DNA from: Nocardioides immobilis
Lineage (GTDB): Bacteria > Actinomycetota > Actinomycetes > Propionibacteriales > Nocardioidaceae
Direction: 5' to 3'
Assembly (NCBI RefSeq): GCF_003515065.1
Contig: NZ_QXGH01000050.1
Span: forward strand, 1 to 38,171
Length of the DNA: 38,171 nucleotides
The notes beneath the pieces are model-generated. The model ran no database searches. It was not told the origin of the DNA and saw only the letters and a list, made by a program, of their open reading frames with translations. Shown here piece after piece: positions 15,015-22,411 of the stretch (position 1 is the first letter of the stretch; every line of letters begins with the position of its first letter). A program made the position numbers and the translations under genes.

Positions 15015-16157
15015 GTGCAGAAGCAGATCTCCGTCATCGCCTACTTCGGCGAGGACCCCACGCGGGTCTACCAGCTGGTCCAGTGGCTCCCGGTCCTCGA
15101 GGAGCTCGACCACGACCATCCCGTCGGGCTGGTGGTCCGGGGCGCGGAGGTCGCCCGGATGCTCGAGGCACGGACCGCCCTGCCGGTCATCCTCGCGGAG
15201 GGCTTCGACGTGCTTGCCAAGACCTACGACACGCTGGACGCCTCGGTCGTCCTCTACTGCAACAACTCGCGGACGAACTTCGACTCGCTGCTCAACAACC
15301 GGATGCTCCACGTGCACATCAACCACGGCGAGAGCGACAAGCAGAGCATGGTGAGCAACAACGCCAAGGCCTACGACCGGGTGTTCGTCGCCGGCGAGGC
15401 CGCGGTCCAGCGGCACCGAGCCAACCTGATGGAGTTCGACGGCTCGTCACTGGTCCGGATCGGCCGGCCCCAGCTCGACGTCGGGCGTCGTGACGGTCTC
15501 GCGCGCTCGGCTCGCACGACGGTGCTCTACGCCCCCACCTGGGAGGGCGACGCCGACTACAACGACTACACCTCGGTCGACGTGCTCGGCCCGGCGATCG
15601 TGGAGGCGATCCTCGCGCTTCCCGCCGTACGCCTGGTCTACAAGCCGCACCCGAAGATCACCACCAGCCTGACCCCGGCCGTCGCCGCCAACCACGCGGG
15701 GATCGTGCAGCGGGTCGCGGAGGCCGCGGCCGCCGACCCGGCCGCCGGCCACGTCGCGATCACCGAGGGCGACATCCTCGCGGTGATGCCGGCGTGCGAC
15801 GCGATGGTCACCGACGTCTCCTCGGTCGGCCTGGACTGGCTCTACCTCTGCACGGACAAGCCGCTGCTCATCACCGACCGGTACGGCGACGCCGACGCCC
15901 TGCGTCGCGACGTACCCGTGTCCCGCTGCGCCGACGTCGTCGACGTCGCGAACATCGCGGGGCTCGGTGAGCTGCTGTCGTCGCGGCTGGCCCACGACGA
16001 GCACCGCGCGGCGCGGGAGTCGATGCGGCAGCACTACTTCGACGACGTGCAGAACGGCGAGAGCACCACCCGCTTCGTCGCCGCGGTCACGGAGCTGGTG
16101 TCGCTGCGTCGCCGGCTGCTGATGGCCTCCGCCGACGACATGAGCGCGACCGCCTGA
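15015..16157 (+). CDS. CDP-glycerol glycerophosphotransferase (TagF-like) family protein
   Basis: 380 aa from GTG 15015; TAAACT (15003-15008) lies 6 nt upstream, a leaderless layout. It contains the glycosyltransferase-B-like features of the family: INHGESDKQSMVSNN, VLYAPTWEGDADYNDYTS, VYKPHPKITTS, and VTDVSSVGLDWLYLCTDKPLLITD. Relatives polymerise glycerol-phosphate or transfer phospho-polyols to cell-wall glycans. The polymer made here is unknown and no other wall genes are adjacent. Confidence 0.8.
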   Translation: MQKQISVIAYFGEDPTRVYQLVQWLPVLEELDHDHPVGLVVRGAEVARMLEARTALPVILAEGFDVLAKTYDTLDASVVLYCNNSRTNFDSLLNNRMLHVHINHGESDKQSMVSNNAKAYDRVFVAGEAAVQRHRANLMEFDGSSLVRIGRPQLDVGRRDGLARSARTTVLYAPTWEGDADYNDYTSVDVLGPAIVEAILALPAVRLVYKPHPKITTSLTPAVAANHAGIVQRVAEAAAADPAAGHVAITEGDILAVMPACDAMVTDVSSVGLDWLYLCTDKPLLITDRYGDADALRRDVPVSRCADVVDVANIAGLGELLSSRLAHDEHRAARESMRQHYFDDVQNGESTTRFVAAVTELVSLRRRLLMASADDMSATA

Positions 16158-16175
16158 CCTGTCGAACCAGGCGCG

Positions 16176-17051
16176 TCAGCCCCGACCCAGCGGCTCGATC
16201 ACGTCCTCGCGGAACCGGCTGATGCCGTCCACCTTCTGCTCGAGGGTCGCGTCCGGCCCGTAGTAGTAGAGCCACGGCATCGTCATCACGAGCGTGACTC
16301 CCCCGGCTGCTGCACGGGCGAAGTCGTCGGCCGTCATGGCATCGGTCAGCGCCACCACGACGTCGTACGGCGCCGCGAGGTCACGTCCGGTCTCGGCCCG
16401 GAGCGCGGCCAGCCGCGCCGCGGTCTCGATCGCCCCGTCGATCGTCGACACGTCGCTCACCCAGCCGTCGTGCCGGGCGGCGCGGCGGAGGGCCGGCTCG
16501 GAGATCCCGCCGACCCAGATCGGGATCGGACCCGGCGGCTCCGGCTTCATGACCAGCCGCTCGCACGAGTAGAACTCACCGTCGAACTCGGTCCAGCCCG
16601 GGCGCCACAGGTCCTGCATCAGCGCCAGCGCCTCGTCGGTGCGCCTCCCGCGCGTGGTGAAGTCCTGCTCCAGCAGGTCGAACTCCTCCCGGCACCAGCC
16701 CACACCGACGCCGAGGAAGATCCGCCCACCGGCCAGGGCGGCCGCCGTGCCGACGGCCTTCGCGACGACGAACGGGTTCCGCATCGCGGCGACGTAGATC
16801 GAGGTGAAGAACTCCAGGCGGCTCGTCACCTGCGCGAGCGCGCCCATCGTGACCCAGGGGTCCGGCCAGTCCACGTCGGGAGCCCAGCGCCGGTTGCCGC
16901 TGGCCTGGTAGGGGTACGGCGTCGCGATCGTCTCGAGGTCGACGACGTGGTCGGCGACGCTGAGCGCGCGGAAGCCGTGCTCCTCCGCAGCACGAGCAAG
17001 CGCGACGAGCTCGCCGATGGGCTGGTAGGCGGTGACGACAGCGAAGTCCAC
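16176..17051 (-). CDS. LLM-class F420-dependent oxidoreductase
   Basis: 291 aa. GTG 17051 is chosen because the protein then begins VDFAVVTAYQPIGELVALA, as LLM enzymes do, and TACCTT (complement of 17058-17063) lies 6 nt upstream; the ATG at 17069 would sit inside the operator. It is a luciferase-like TIM barrel with FRALSVADHVV, RLEFFTSIYVAAMRNPFVVAKAVGTAAAL, GRIFLGVGVGWCREEF and PIWVGGISEPALRRAA. It probably uses F420 for hydride transfer. It is divergent from the Fe-S flavoenzyme and shares the KstR-like palindrome, so the two may act in one pathway. Confidence 0.85.
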   Translation of the reverse strand: MDFAVVTAYQPIGELVALARAAEEHGFRALSVADHVVDLETIATPYPYQASGNRRWAPDVDWPDPWVTMGALAQVTSRLEFFTSIYVAAMRNPFVVAKAVGTAAALAGGRIFLGVGVGWCREEFDLLEQDFTTRGRRTDEALALMQDLWRPGWTEFDGEFYSCERLVMKPEPPGPIPIWVGGISEPALRRAARHDGWVSDVSTIDGAIETAARLAALRAETGRDLAAPYDVVVALTDAMTADDFARAAAGGVTLVMTMPWLYYYGPDATLEQKVDGISRFREDVIEPLGRG

Positions 17052-17057
17052 GGGATC

Positions 17058-17079
17058 AAGGTAGAACATGTTCTAGTCT
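17058..17079. promoter_or_regulatory. KstR-like palindrome between two divergent leaderless promoters
   Basis: TAGAACATGTTCTA (17062-17075) is a perfect 14-bp palindrome of the form TnnAACnnGTTnnA. Its right edge overlaps TAGTCT (17074-17079), 7 nt before ATG 17087. Its left edge overlaps TACCTT on the complement (17058-17063), 6 nt before GTG 17051. One bound repressor would silence both genes. Confidence 0.7.
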
Positions 17080-17086
17080 GCGTCCT

Positions 17087-19030
17087 ATGTCTGCCCCTTC
17101 GTTCGGCCACCTGCTCGCACCGGGGCGGATCGGCACGATGGCGATCCGCAACCGGATCGTCATGTCGCCCATGGAGACCATGTACGGCACTCCGGAGGGG
17201 CTGCCGTCGGACCGGACCGTCGCCTACTTCACCGCGCGGGCCGCCGGCGGCGCCGGTCTGATCACCGTGGGCGCGACCGGCGTCGACCCGTTGCACCCGG
17301 AGACGCCGGGCGGCCTGCAGATCGGCACCGACGACGCGGTGCCCGGCCATCGCCGGCTCGTCGAGGCGGTGCACGCCCACGGTGCGCGGATCCAGCCGCA
17401 GATCGTGCACGCGGGACCCGACGGCCTCGGTCCCGAGATGCACGGAGTCACATCGCTCGGTCCGTCGGTCATCCCGTCCTACCTCACCGGCCGGCCGTCG
17501 GCCGAGGCCACGAAGGAGCAGATCGCCGCGATCCTCGACCAGTTCCGGGGGGCGGTCGTGCGCGTGCGCGAGGCCGGGTACGACGGCATCGAGCTCCATG
17601 CCGCGCACGGCTACATGTTCCTCGGCTCCTTCCTGGCGCCGCAGCGCAACCGCCGTGGCGACCGCTACCGCGGGACGTCCGTCGAGGGACGGATCCGGGT
17701 GGTGCTCGAGGCCCTGTCCGCGATCCGGAGCGAGGTGGGCAGCGACTTCCCGATCACGCTGCGGATCTCCGGCTACGAGCGGGTCGCGGCGGGTCGGCCG
17801 GTCCACGACACGGCCGCGATCGCGCCGCTCCTGGTCGAAGCCGGCGTCGACGCCTTCCACGTGAGTGGCGGGGTGATCGACCGGCTGGTGACGGGCATGG
17901 TCAACGCTGCCGATGCCGGGGACGGGCTGAACGTGGGGGCCGCGGCCGCGGTCAAGGAAGCGGTCGACGTGCCGGTCATCGCGGTGGGCCGCCTGCACGA
18001 TCCGGTGCTGGCGGAGGCGGTGCTGGCGGACGGCCGGGCCGACTTCGTGGCGATGGGGCGGCCGTTGCTGGCCGACCCCGACCTGCCGCGGCGGCTCGCG
18101 GACGGCCAGGCCGAGCGGGTACGCCGGTGCATCTCGTGCGAGAACTGCATCGACACGCTGGAGGAGAAGCTGGCGACCGAGTGCGCGGTCAACCCGGCCA
18201 CCGGCCACGAGCGCGAGCGGGTGGTACTTCCTGCCGCGCGGCCGCGGCGGGTGGTCGTGGTCGGCGCGGGCCCGGCCGGCCTCGAGGCGGCCCGGCTGGC
18301 GGACACGGCGGGGCACACCGTCGTACTCCTGGAACGGGCGGAGCGGGTCGGCGGTGCGCTGGTCGCCGCGTCCGCGGTGCACCCGGAGAACCGGACCTAC
18401 CTCGACTGGCTGGTCGCCGAGGTCGGCAGGTCCGCGGTCGACGTCCGGCTCGGAGCGGCCGCGACCCCTGACCTCGTCGCCGACCTGGCGCCGGATGTCG
18501 TCGTGGTCGCGACCGGCGGCGCCGTGGTCCTCCCGACGGTGCCGGGCGCCGACCTCCCGCACGTCAGCTGCGGTATCGACCCCGAGCGGCTTCCGGTGGG
18601 GCGACGGGTCGTGGTGATCGGCGGCCGCCTGGCGGCGGTGGAGTACGCCGAGACGCTGGCGGCGCACGGACGCCTGGTCGCGCTTCTCGAGACGGGCCCG
18701 GAGATCGCCCCGGAGTTCGGGCTCAAGCGCCGTACCGAGCACTTCGACCGGATCGACCGACTCGGGATCACCGTCCATGTCGGCTGCACCGTCGAGGAGA
18801 TCACGTCGGACGGCGTCCGCTACGTCCCCGCTCACGGGACCAGCCGGATGCTGACTGCCGACGCGGTCGTGCTCGCCGGCGCCGTCGTACCCGACCTCAC
18901 GCTGAGCGAGGCGATCGCAGCCCGCCTCCCCCACGTCCCGGTCCATCCGATCGGCGACGCCAGCCTCGGACTCGGGCTGATCCGCGGCGCGACGGCCACC
19001 TCGGCCCGGGTCGTGCAGGAGATCGGCTAG
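17087..19030 (+). CDS. OYE-type flavoenzyme with 4Fe-4S and FAD/NAD(P) domains (2,4-dienoyl-CoA reductase/BaiH/TMADH superfamily)
   Basis: 647 aa. An FMN TIM barrel (1-345) shows IRNRIVMSPMET and active-site HAAHGYMFLGSFLAPQRNRRGDRY. The cluster ligands are C348-x2-C351-x2-C354-x11-C366, spacing closer to trimethylamine dehydrogenase than to E. coli FadH. FAD/NAD domain: VVVVGAGPAGLEAARLA (389-405). Relatives reduce C=C bonds of dienoyl-CoA or bile-acid/steroid enones, or demethylate amines. The KstR-like operator and the F420 partner favour a steroid or isoprenoid ene-reductase, by inference. The exact substrate is open. Confidence 0.85.
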   Translation: MSAPSFGHLLAPGRIGTMAIRNRIVMSPMETMYGTPEGLPSDRTVAYFTARAAGGAGLITVGATGVDPLHPETPGGLQIGTDDAVPGHRRLVEAVHAHGARIQPQIVHAGPDGLGPEMHGVTSLGPSVIPSYLTGRPSAEATKEQIAAILDQFRGAVVRVREAGYDGIELHAAHGYMFLGSFLAPQRNRRGDRYRGTSVEGRIRVVLEALSAIRSEVGSDFPITLRISGYERVAAGRPVHDTAAIAPLLVEAGVDAFHVSGGVIDRLVTGMVNAADAGDGLNVGAAAAVKEAVDVPVIAVGRLHDPVLAEAVLADGRADFVAMGRPLLADPDLPRRLADGQAERVRRCISCENCIDTLEEKLATECAVNPATGHERERVVLPAARPRRVVVVGAGPAGLEAARLADTAGHTVVLLERAERVGGALVAASAVHPENRTYLDWLVAEVGRSAVDVRLGAAATPDLVADLAPDVVVVATGGAVVLPTVPGADLPHVSCGIDPERLPVGRRVVVIGGRLAAVEYAETLAAHGRLVALLETGPEIAPEFGLKRRTEHFDRIDRLGITVHVGCTVEEITSDGVRYVPAHGTSRMLTADAVVLAGAVVPDLTLSEAIAARLPHVPVHPIGDASLGLGLIRGATATSARVVQEIG

Positions 19031-19032
19031 CA

Positions 19033-19060
19033 GACAACGGGAAAAGAAAGTTCCGTTGTC
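19033..19060 (+). terminator. Hairpin downstream of the OYE gene
   Basis: GACAACGG (19033-19040) and CCGTTGTC (19053-19060) pair perfectly around an A-rich 12-nt loop, 3 nt after the stop. Its 3' arm overlaps the first TGTCGA of the ECF42-type promoter, so termination and the downstream -35 region are interleaved. Confidence 0.55.
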
Positions 19061-19088
19061 GATGTCGAAGGAGCAGGATGCCGTTCGA
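19057..19088 (+). promoter_or_regulatory. ECF42-type promoter of the DGPF gene
   Basis: TGTCGA at 19063-19068 is followed by exactly 17 nt and CGA at 19086-19088. This agrees with the TGTCGA / CGA motif described for ECF42 sigma factors. A second TGTCGA lies immediately upstream (19057-19062). It precedes the YciI/DGPF gene at 19146, the classic ECF42 target. Confidence 0.65.
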
Positions 19089-19145
19089 CGTACGGGTGAG
19101 TCGGCCACCGAGAAGCGGTGGACACCAACGGTTGAGGAGTGAGCC

Positions 19146-19523
19146 ATGCCGCGTTTCATGGGTTTCGTGAGGATGGAAGAGGGCGGCGGCGCGCCGCCGC
19201 AGGCGCTGTTCGACGCGATGGACAAGTACATCGGTGAGCAGGCCGGAACCGGACACTTCCTCGACGGCGGCGGGCTCTTCGGCACCGAGGACGCCGTCAA
19301 CTTCGTGGTCCGCAAGGGCGAGACCACCCGGGTCGACGGCCCGTACGCCGAGGCCAAGGAGGTCGTCGGCGGCTGGGCGCTCCTGCAGTACGACAGCCTG
19401 GAGGAGGCGATCGCCGGGCAGCAGGAGTTCGCCGAGCTGCACGCCAAGTACTGGCCCGAGTGCGAGATGGTCGCCACCCTGCGCCAGATCTCGGACGGGG
19501 CGCCGGAGCCGACTGACGCCTGA
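19146..19523 (+). CDS. YciI-like DGPF domain protein
   Basis: 125 aa with GAGGAGTGAGCC upstream. It has MPRFMGFVRMEEGGGAPP, then VRKGETTRVDGPYAEAKEVVGGWALLQYDSLEEAI, the DGPF/YCII fold with its namesake DGP motif. These proteins are partners and targets of ECF42 sigma factors; their biochemical role is not settled. The sigma gene follows after 77 nt. The promoter at 19057-19088 suggests positive autoregulation of the pair. Confidence 0.9.
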   Translation: MPRFMGFVRMEEGGGAPPQALFDAMDKYIGEQAGTGHFLDGGGLFGTEDAVNFVVRKGETTRVDGPYAEAKEVVGGWALLQYDSLEEAIAGQQEFAELHAKYWPECEMVATLRQISDGAPEPTDA

Positions 19524-19536
19524 CGCCCGGCGCTCA

Positions 19537-19562
19537 ACGAGCTGTCGCGCTGTCGAGCTCGT
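19537..19562 (+). other. Inverted repeat between the DGPF and sigma genes
   Basis: ACGAGCT (19537-19543) and AGCTCGT (19556-19562) pair around 12 nt. It may lower read-through between the two genes. A TGTCGA at 19551-19556 has no CGA at the right distance, so it is not called a promoter. Confidence 0.35.
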
Positions 19563-19600
19563 CGGGATGGCGGCCGTGCGGCCGGCCCTAGGCTGGCCGC

Positions 19601-20887
19601 ATGGCCCGTCCCACGGCGCAGACCACCGCGGAGACCATCACCGCCACCTGGCGTGAGGAGTCCGCGCGGCTGATCGGCGCCCTGACCCGGATGACCCGGG
19701 ATCTCGACTTGGCCGAGGACCTGACCCAGGACGCGCTGGTGAGCGCGCTCGAGTGGTGGCCAGCCCACGGCATTCCCGACAACCCTGCCGCGTGGTTGAT
19801 GACCACCGCCAAGCGGCGCGCCGTCGACAGCCTGCGGCGGGCCGACAACCTGCGCCGCAAGACCGAGCAGCTCGGTCGCGGCCTGAGTGAGGAGGACGGC
19901 GTGCCCGACCTCACCGAGCAGGTGGACTTCATCGAGGACGACGTCCTCCGGCTGATCTTCCTGTCCTGCCACCCCCAGCTCACCCCGGAGTCGCGGGCCG
20001 CGCTGACGCTGCGCCTGGTGGGCGGCCTGACGACCGCGGAGATCGCCCGCGGCTTCCTGGCCGCCGAGACCGCGATGGGCCAGCGGATCTCCCGGGCGAA
20101 GAAGACGCTCAGCGAGGCCCGTGCGCAGTTCGAGCTGCCGGTGGGCGACGATCGGACCGCCCGGCTCGACGACGTGATGGCGGTGATCTACCTGATCTTC
20201 AACGAGGGCTACACCGCGACCGCTGGCGACGACTGGATGCGCCCCGAGCTGACCAACGAGGCGATCAGGCTGGCCCGGATGCTCGCCGACCTGATGCCGG
20301 ACGAGCCGGAGGTGCACGGGCTGCAGGCCCTGCTGGAGCTGCAGGCCTCGCGTGGCGCTGCCCGCATCGATGCCGAGGGCCGGCCGGTGCTGCTCGACGA
20401 CCAGGACCGGAGTCTCTGGGACGAGCTGCTGATCCGCCGCGGTCTGGCCGCACTGGAGCAGGCTGAACAGCTCGCCGCACACGGCAAGCCGGTCGGCCGG
20501 TACTACCTCCAAGCCGCGATCGCGTCCCGTCATGCCCGCGCCACCAGGCCCGAGGAGACGGACTGGCGCGCGATCGCGCACCTGTACGACGTGCTGGCCG
20601 AGGCCGCACCGGGCCCGGTCGTGGAGGTCAACCGCGCCGTCGCGCACGGGCGGGCGTCCGATCCGGATGCCGGCCTCGCCGTGCTCGACGCCCTCCCCGA
20701 CGGTGCGCTGGCTGGCTCCCACCTGCTGCCGAGCGTGCGCGGCGACCTCCTCGCGCGGGCGGGTCGCCATCGGGAAGCGGCCGCGTCGTTCCGCGAGGCC
20801 GCGTCGCTGACCCGCAACGAGAGCGAACAAGCGTTGCTGCTGGGCCGCGCCGAGGCATCCGAGAAGGTGACGCCGGACGGCAGGTGA
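19601..20887 (+). CDS. ECF42-group RNA polymerase sigma factor
   Basis: 428 aa. Region 2: DLAEDLTQDALVSALEWWPAHGIPDNPAAWLMTTAKRRAVD. Region 4: RLVGGLTTAEIARGFLAAETAMGQRISRAKK. A long C-terminal extension contains IYLIFNEGYTA (DUF6596) and helical TPR-like repeats, the hallmark of ECF42. There is no anti-sigma gene; control is thought to lie in the C-terminal domain. A leaderless start is indicated by TAGGCT (19589-19594), 6 nt before the ATG, so a basal promoter may exist besides read-through from the DGPF gene. Confidence 0.9.
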   Translation: MARPTAQTTAETITATWREESARLIGALTRMTRDLDLAEDLTQDALVSALEWWPAHGIPDNPAAWLMTTAKRRAVDSLRRADNLRRKTEQLGRGLSEEDGVPDLTEQVDFIEDDVLRLIFLSCHPQLTPESRAALTLRLVGGLTTAEIARGFLAAETAMGQRISRAKKTLSEARAQFELPVGDDRTARLDDVMAVIYLIFNEGYTATAGDDWMRPELTNEAIRLARMLADLMPDEPEVHGLQALLELQASRGAARIDAEGRPVLLDDQDRSLWDELLIRRGLAALEQAEQLAAHGKPVGRYYLQAAIASRHARATRPEETDWRAIAHLYDVLAEAAPGPVVEVNRAVAHGRASDPDAGLAVLDALPDGALAGSHLLPSVRGDLLARAGRHREAAASFREAASLTRNESEQALLLGRAEASEKVTPDGR

Positions 20888-20925
20888 CTCCGGGCCGCCG
20901 GCGAACGTACCGTTCGGGACTCCTG

Positions 20926-22401
20926 TTACGTGTGGTGCGCCAGAGGCGGGTTCTCGCCGGTGTCCGGTGATCTCGGTCCGTTCGTCGGCCGGAGCAGGTC
21001 CAACAACTGCCGGTGCAGGCCAGGCACCGCGGCCTCGTGCTCGGGCTTCATCAGCACGCTGCGCAGGATCCGGCCGGCGGGGACGTCGACGTCGAGGCGG
21101 TGGCCGCGGGCGGCGAGCGCCGGTCCGTCGACGGTGTACGTCGCCAGGTGCAGCGACTCGGCCGGCGGGCGCGCCATGCCGGCGGCCATGGCGGCCGCGC
21201 TGGCGGCGTCGACCTCGGACAGCCGGGCCCGCGCCGGGAGGTAGGTGAGGATGTCGAGCTGCGGCGGCTGGTAGAGGCGCAGCTCGTCGCTCTCCTCGAT
21301 CAGCCGCGCCCACGCGAGCGTCGCACGGCGCCCGGGCCGCAGCACCGCACCGAGCCCGTCCGGCGTCAGCGGCAGCAGCCGCAGGGTCAGCCAGAGCCCG
21401 GCCGCGGCCGCGCCCGCCCGGGAGCACTCGAGCGAGATCTCGCCGAGGTGCAGCTCGTCGGAGGTGAAGTAGGTGTACGGCGAGTCGTGCAGGTAGTGCT
21501 GCGCGACGCCGGGGTCGCGGAAGATCACCGCTCCGCAGCCGTAGGGCTGGAGGCCGTGCTTGTGCGGGTCGACGACGACCGAGTCGCAGTCGGCGATGGC
21601 GAGGTACGGCGCCGCGGCGACCCCGTCGGGCTGGTCGTCGGCGATCAGCCGGAAGAAGCCGCCGTACGCCGCGTCGACGTGCACCCGGACGCCGTGGCGG
21701 CGCGCGACCGGCACGATCTCGTGGACCGGGTCGACCGCGCCCAGTCCGGTCGTGCCCGTGGTCGCGACGACGGTGCCGACCCGGCCACTGGCCAGCAACG
21801 CGTCGAGCGCGTCGACGTCCATCGTCCCGTCGGAGGCCGTCGGGACCGCGATGGCCTCGATCCCGAGCAGGTGGGCCATCCGGGCATGCGTGTAGTGGGC
21901 GTCGGCGCTGTGCGCGATCGCCTTGCCGGGATGGATCTCCCGGCCGACGAACAGTGCCTCGAGGTTGGCGATCGTGCCGCTGCTGGTGAGGTGGCCGAGA
22001 TGTCCCGGCGTCTCCGGCGTGCCGGCGAACCCAAACATCGCCGCCAGCTGCGCGACGACGTCCTTCTCCATCGCAGCCGTCGCCGGGCCACCGTCGAGCG
22101 CGTGGTTGTTGGGGTTGACCAGCATCGCGGTGACGTAGCCGATCACCGCTGCCGGGTGCGGCGGCTTGAGCATCTGCCCGGCGTAGCGCGGGTGATGGAA
22201 CGGGTAGTTGTCGCGCAGCCGGCTCCGGAGCTCGGCCGTCGCCGCGGCCAGCTCGGAAGGATCGACGTCCTGCGCCGCGTGGGGCGTGACGTCGCCGTAC
22301 TCCCGCATCCAGGAGGCCATCTCGGCGACCACGGTCTGCAGCTGCTCGCCCAGCTCCGCGGCGCCCGCGGGCATCGGCCGGAGGGCAGGACGGTCGGGCA
22401 T
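20926..22401 (-). CDS. PLP-dependent group II amino-acid decarboxylase-like protein
   Basis: 491 aa from ATG 22401. Fold-type I features: GHLTSSGTIANLEALFVGRE, HVDAAYGGFF (cofactor Asp243) and DPHKHGLQPYGCG (Schiff-base Lys281). Its nearest relatives are aromatic-L-amino-acid, glutamate and diaminobutyrate decarboxylases; the substrate cannot be read from the sequence. TAGGGT (complement of 22409-22414) lies 7 nt from the ATG with no ribosome site, so it is probably leaderless. It is only 10 nt downstream of the MFS gene and may also be read from the ars-type promoter. Confidence 0.85.
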   Translation of the reverse strand: MPDRPALRPMPAGAAELGEQLQTVVAEMASWMREYGDVTPHAAQDVDPSELAAATAELRSRLRDNYPFHHPRYAGQMLKPPHPAAVIGYVTAMLVNPNNHALDGGPATAAMEKDVVAQLAAMFGFAGTPETPGHLGHLTSSGTIANLEALFVGREIHPGKAIAHSADAHYTHARMAHLLGIEAIAVPTASDGTMDVDALDALLASGRVGTVVATTGTTGLGAVDPVHEIVPVARRHGVRVHVDAAYGGFFRLIADDQPDGVAAAPYLAIADCDSVVVDPHKHGLQPYGCGAVIFRDPGVAQHYLHDSPYTYFTSDELHLGEISLECSRAGAAAAGLWLTLRLLPLTPDGLGAVLRPGRRATLAWARLIEESDELRLYQPPQLDILTYLPARARLSEVDAASAAAMAAGMARPPAESLHLATYTVDGPALAARGHRLDVDVPAGRILRSVLMKPEHEAAVPGLHRQLLDLLRPTNGPRSPDTGENPPLAHHT

Positions 22402-22411
22402 GGGTGAAACC

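Noticed and set aside
17062..17075. LexA/SOS box
   Set aside because: Actinobacterial SOS boxes have AAC and GTT separated by four bases (CGAAC-N4-GTTCG type); here the gap is two bases, as in KstR sites.
16826..21427. Very long open frame (over 1500 codons) on the minus strand
   Set aside because: It lies antisense to the OYE, DGPF and ECF42 genes, is Arg/Pro/Asp-rich and lacks any domain; it is a GC-rich shadow frame.
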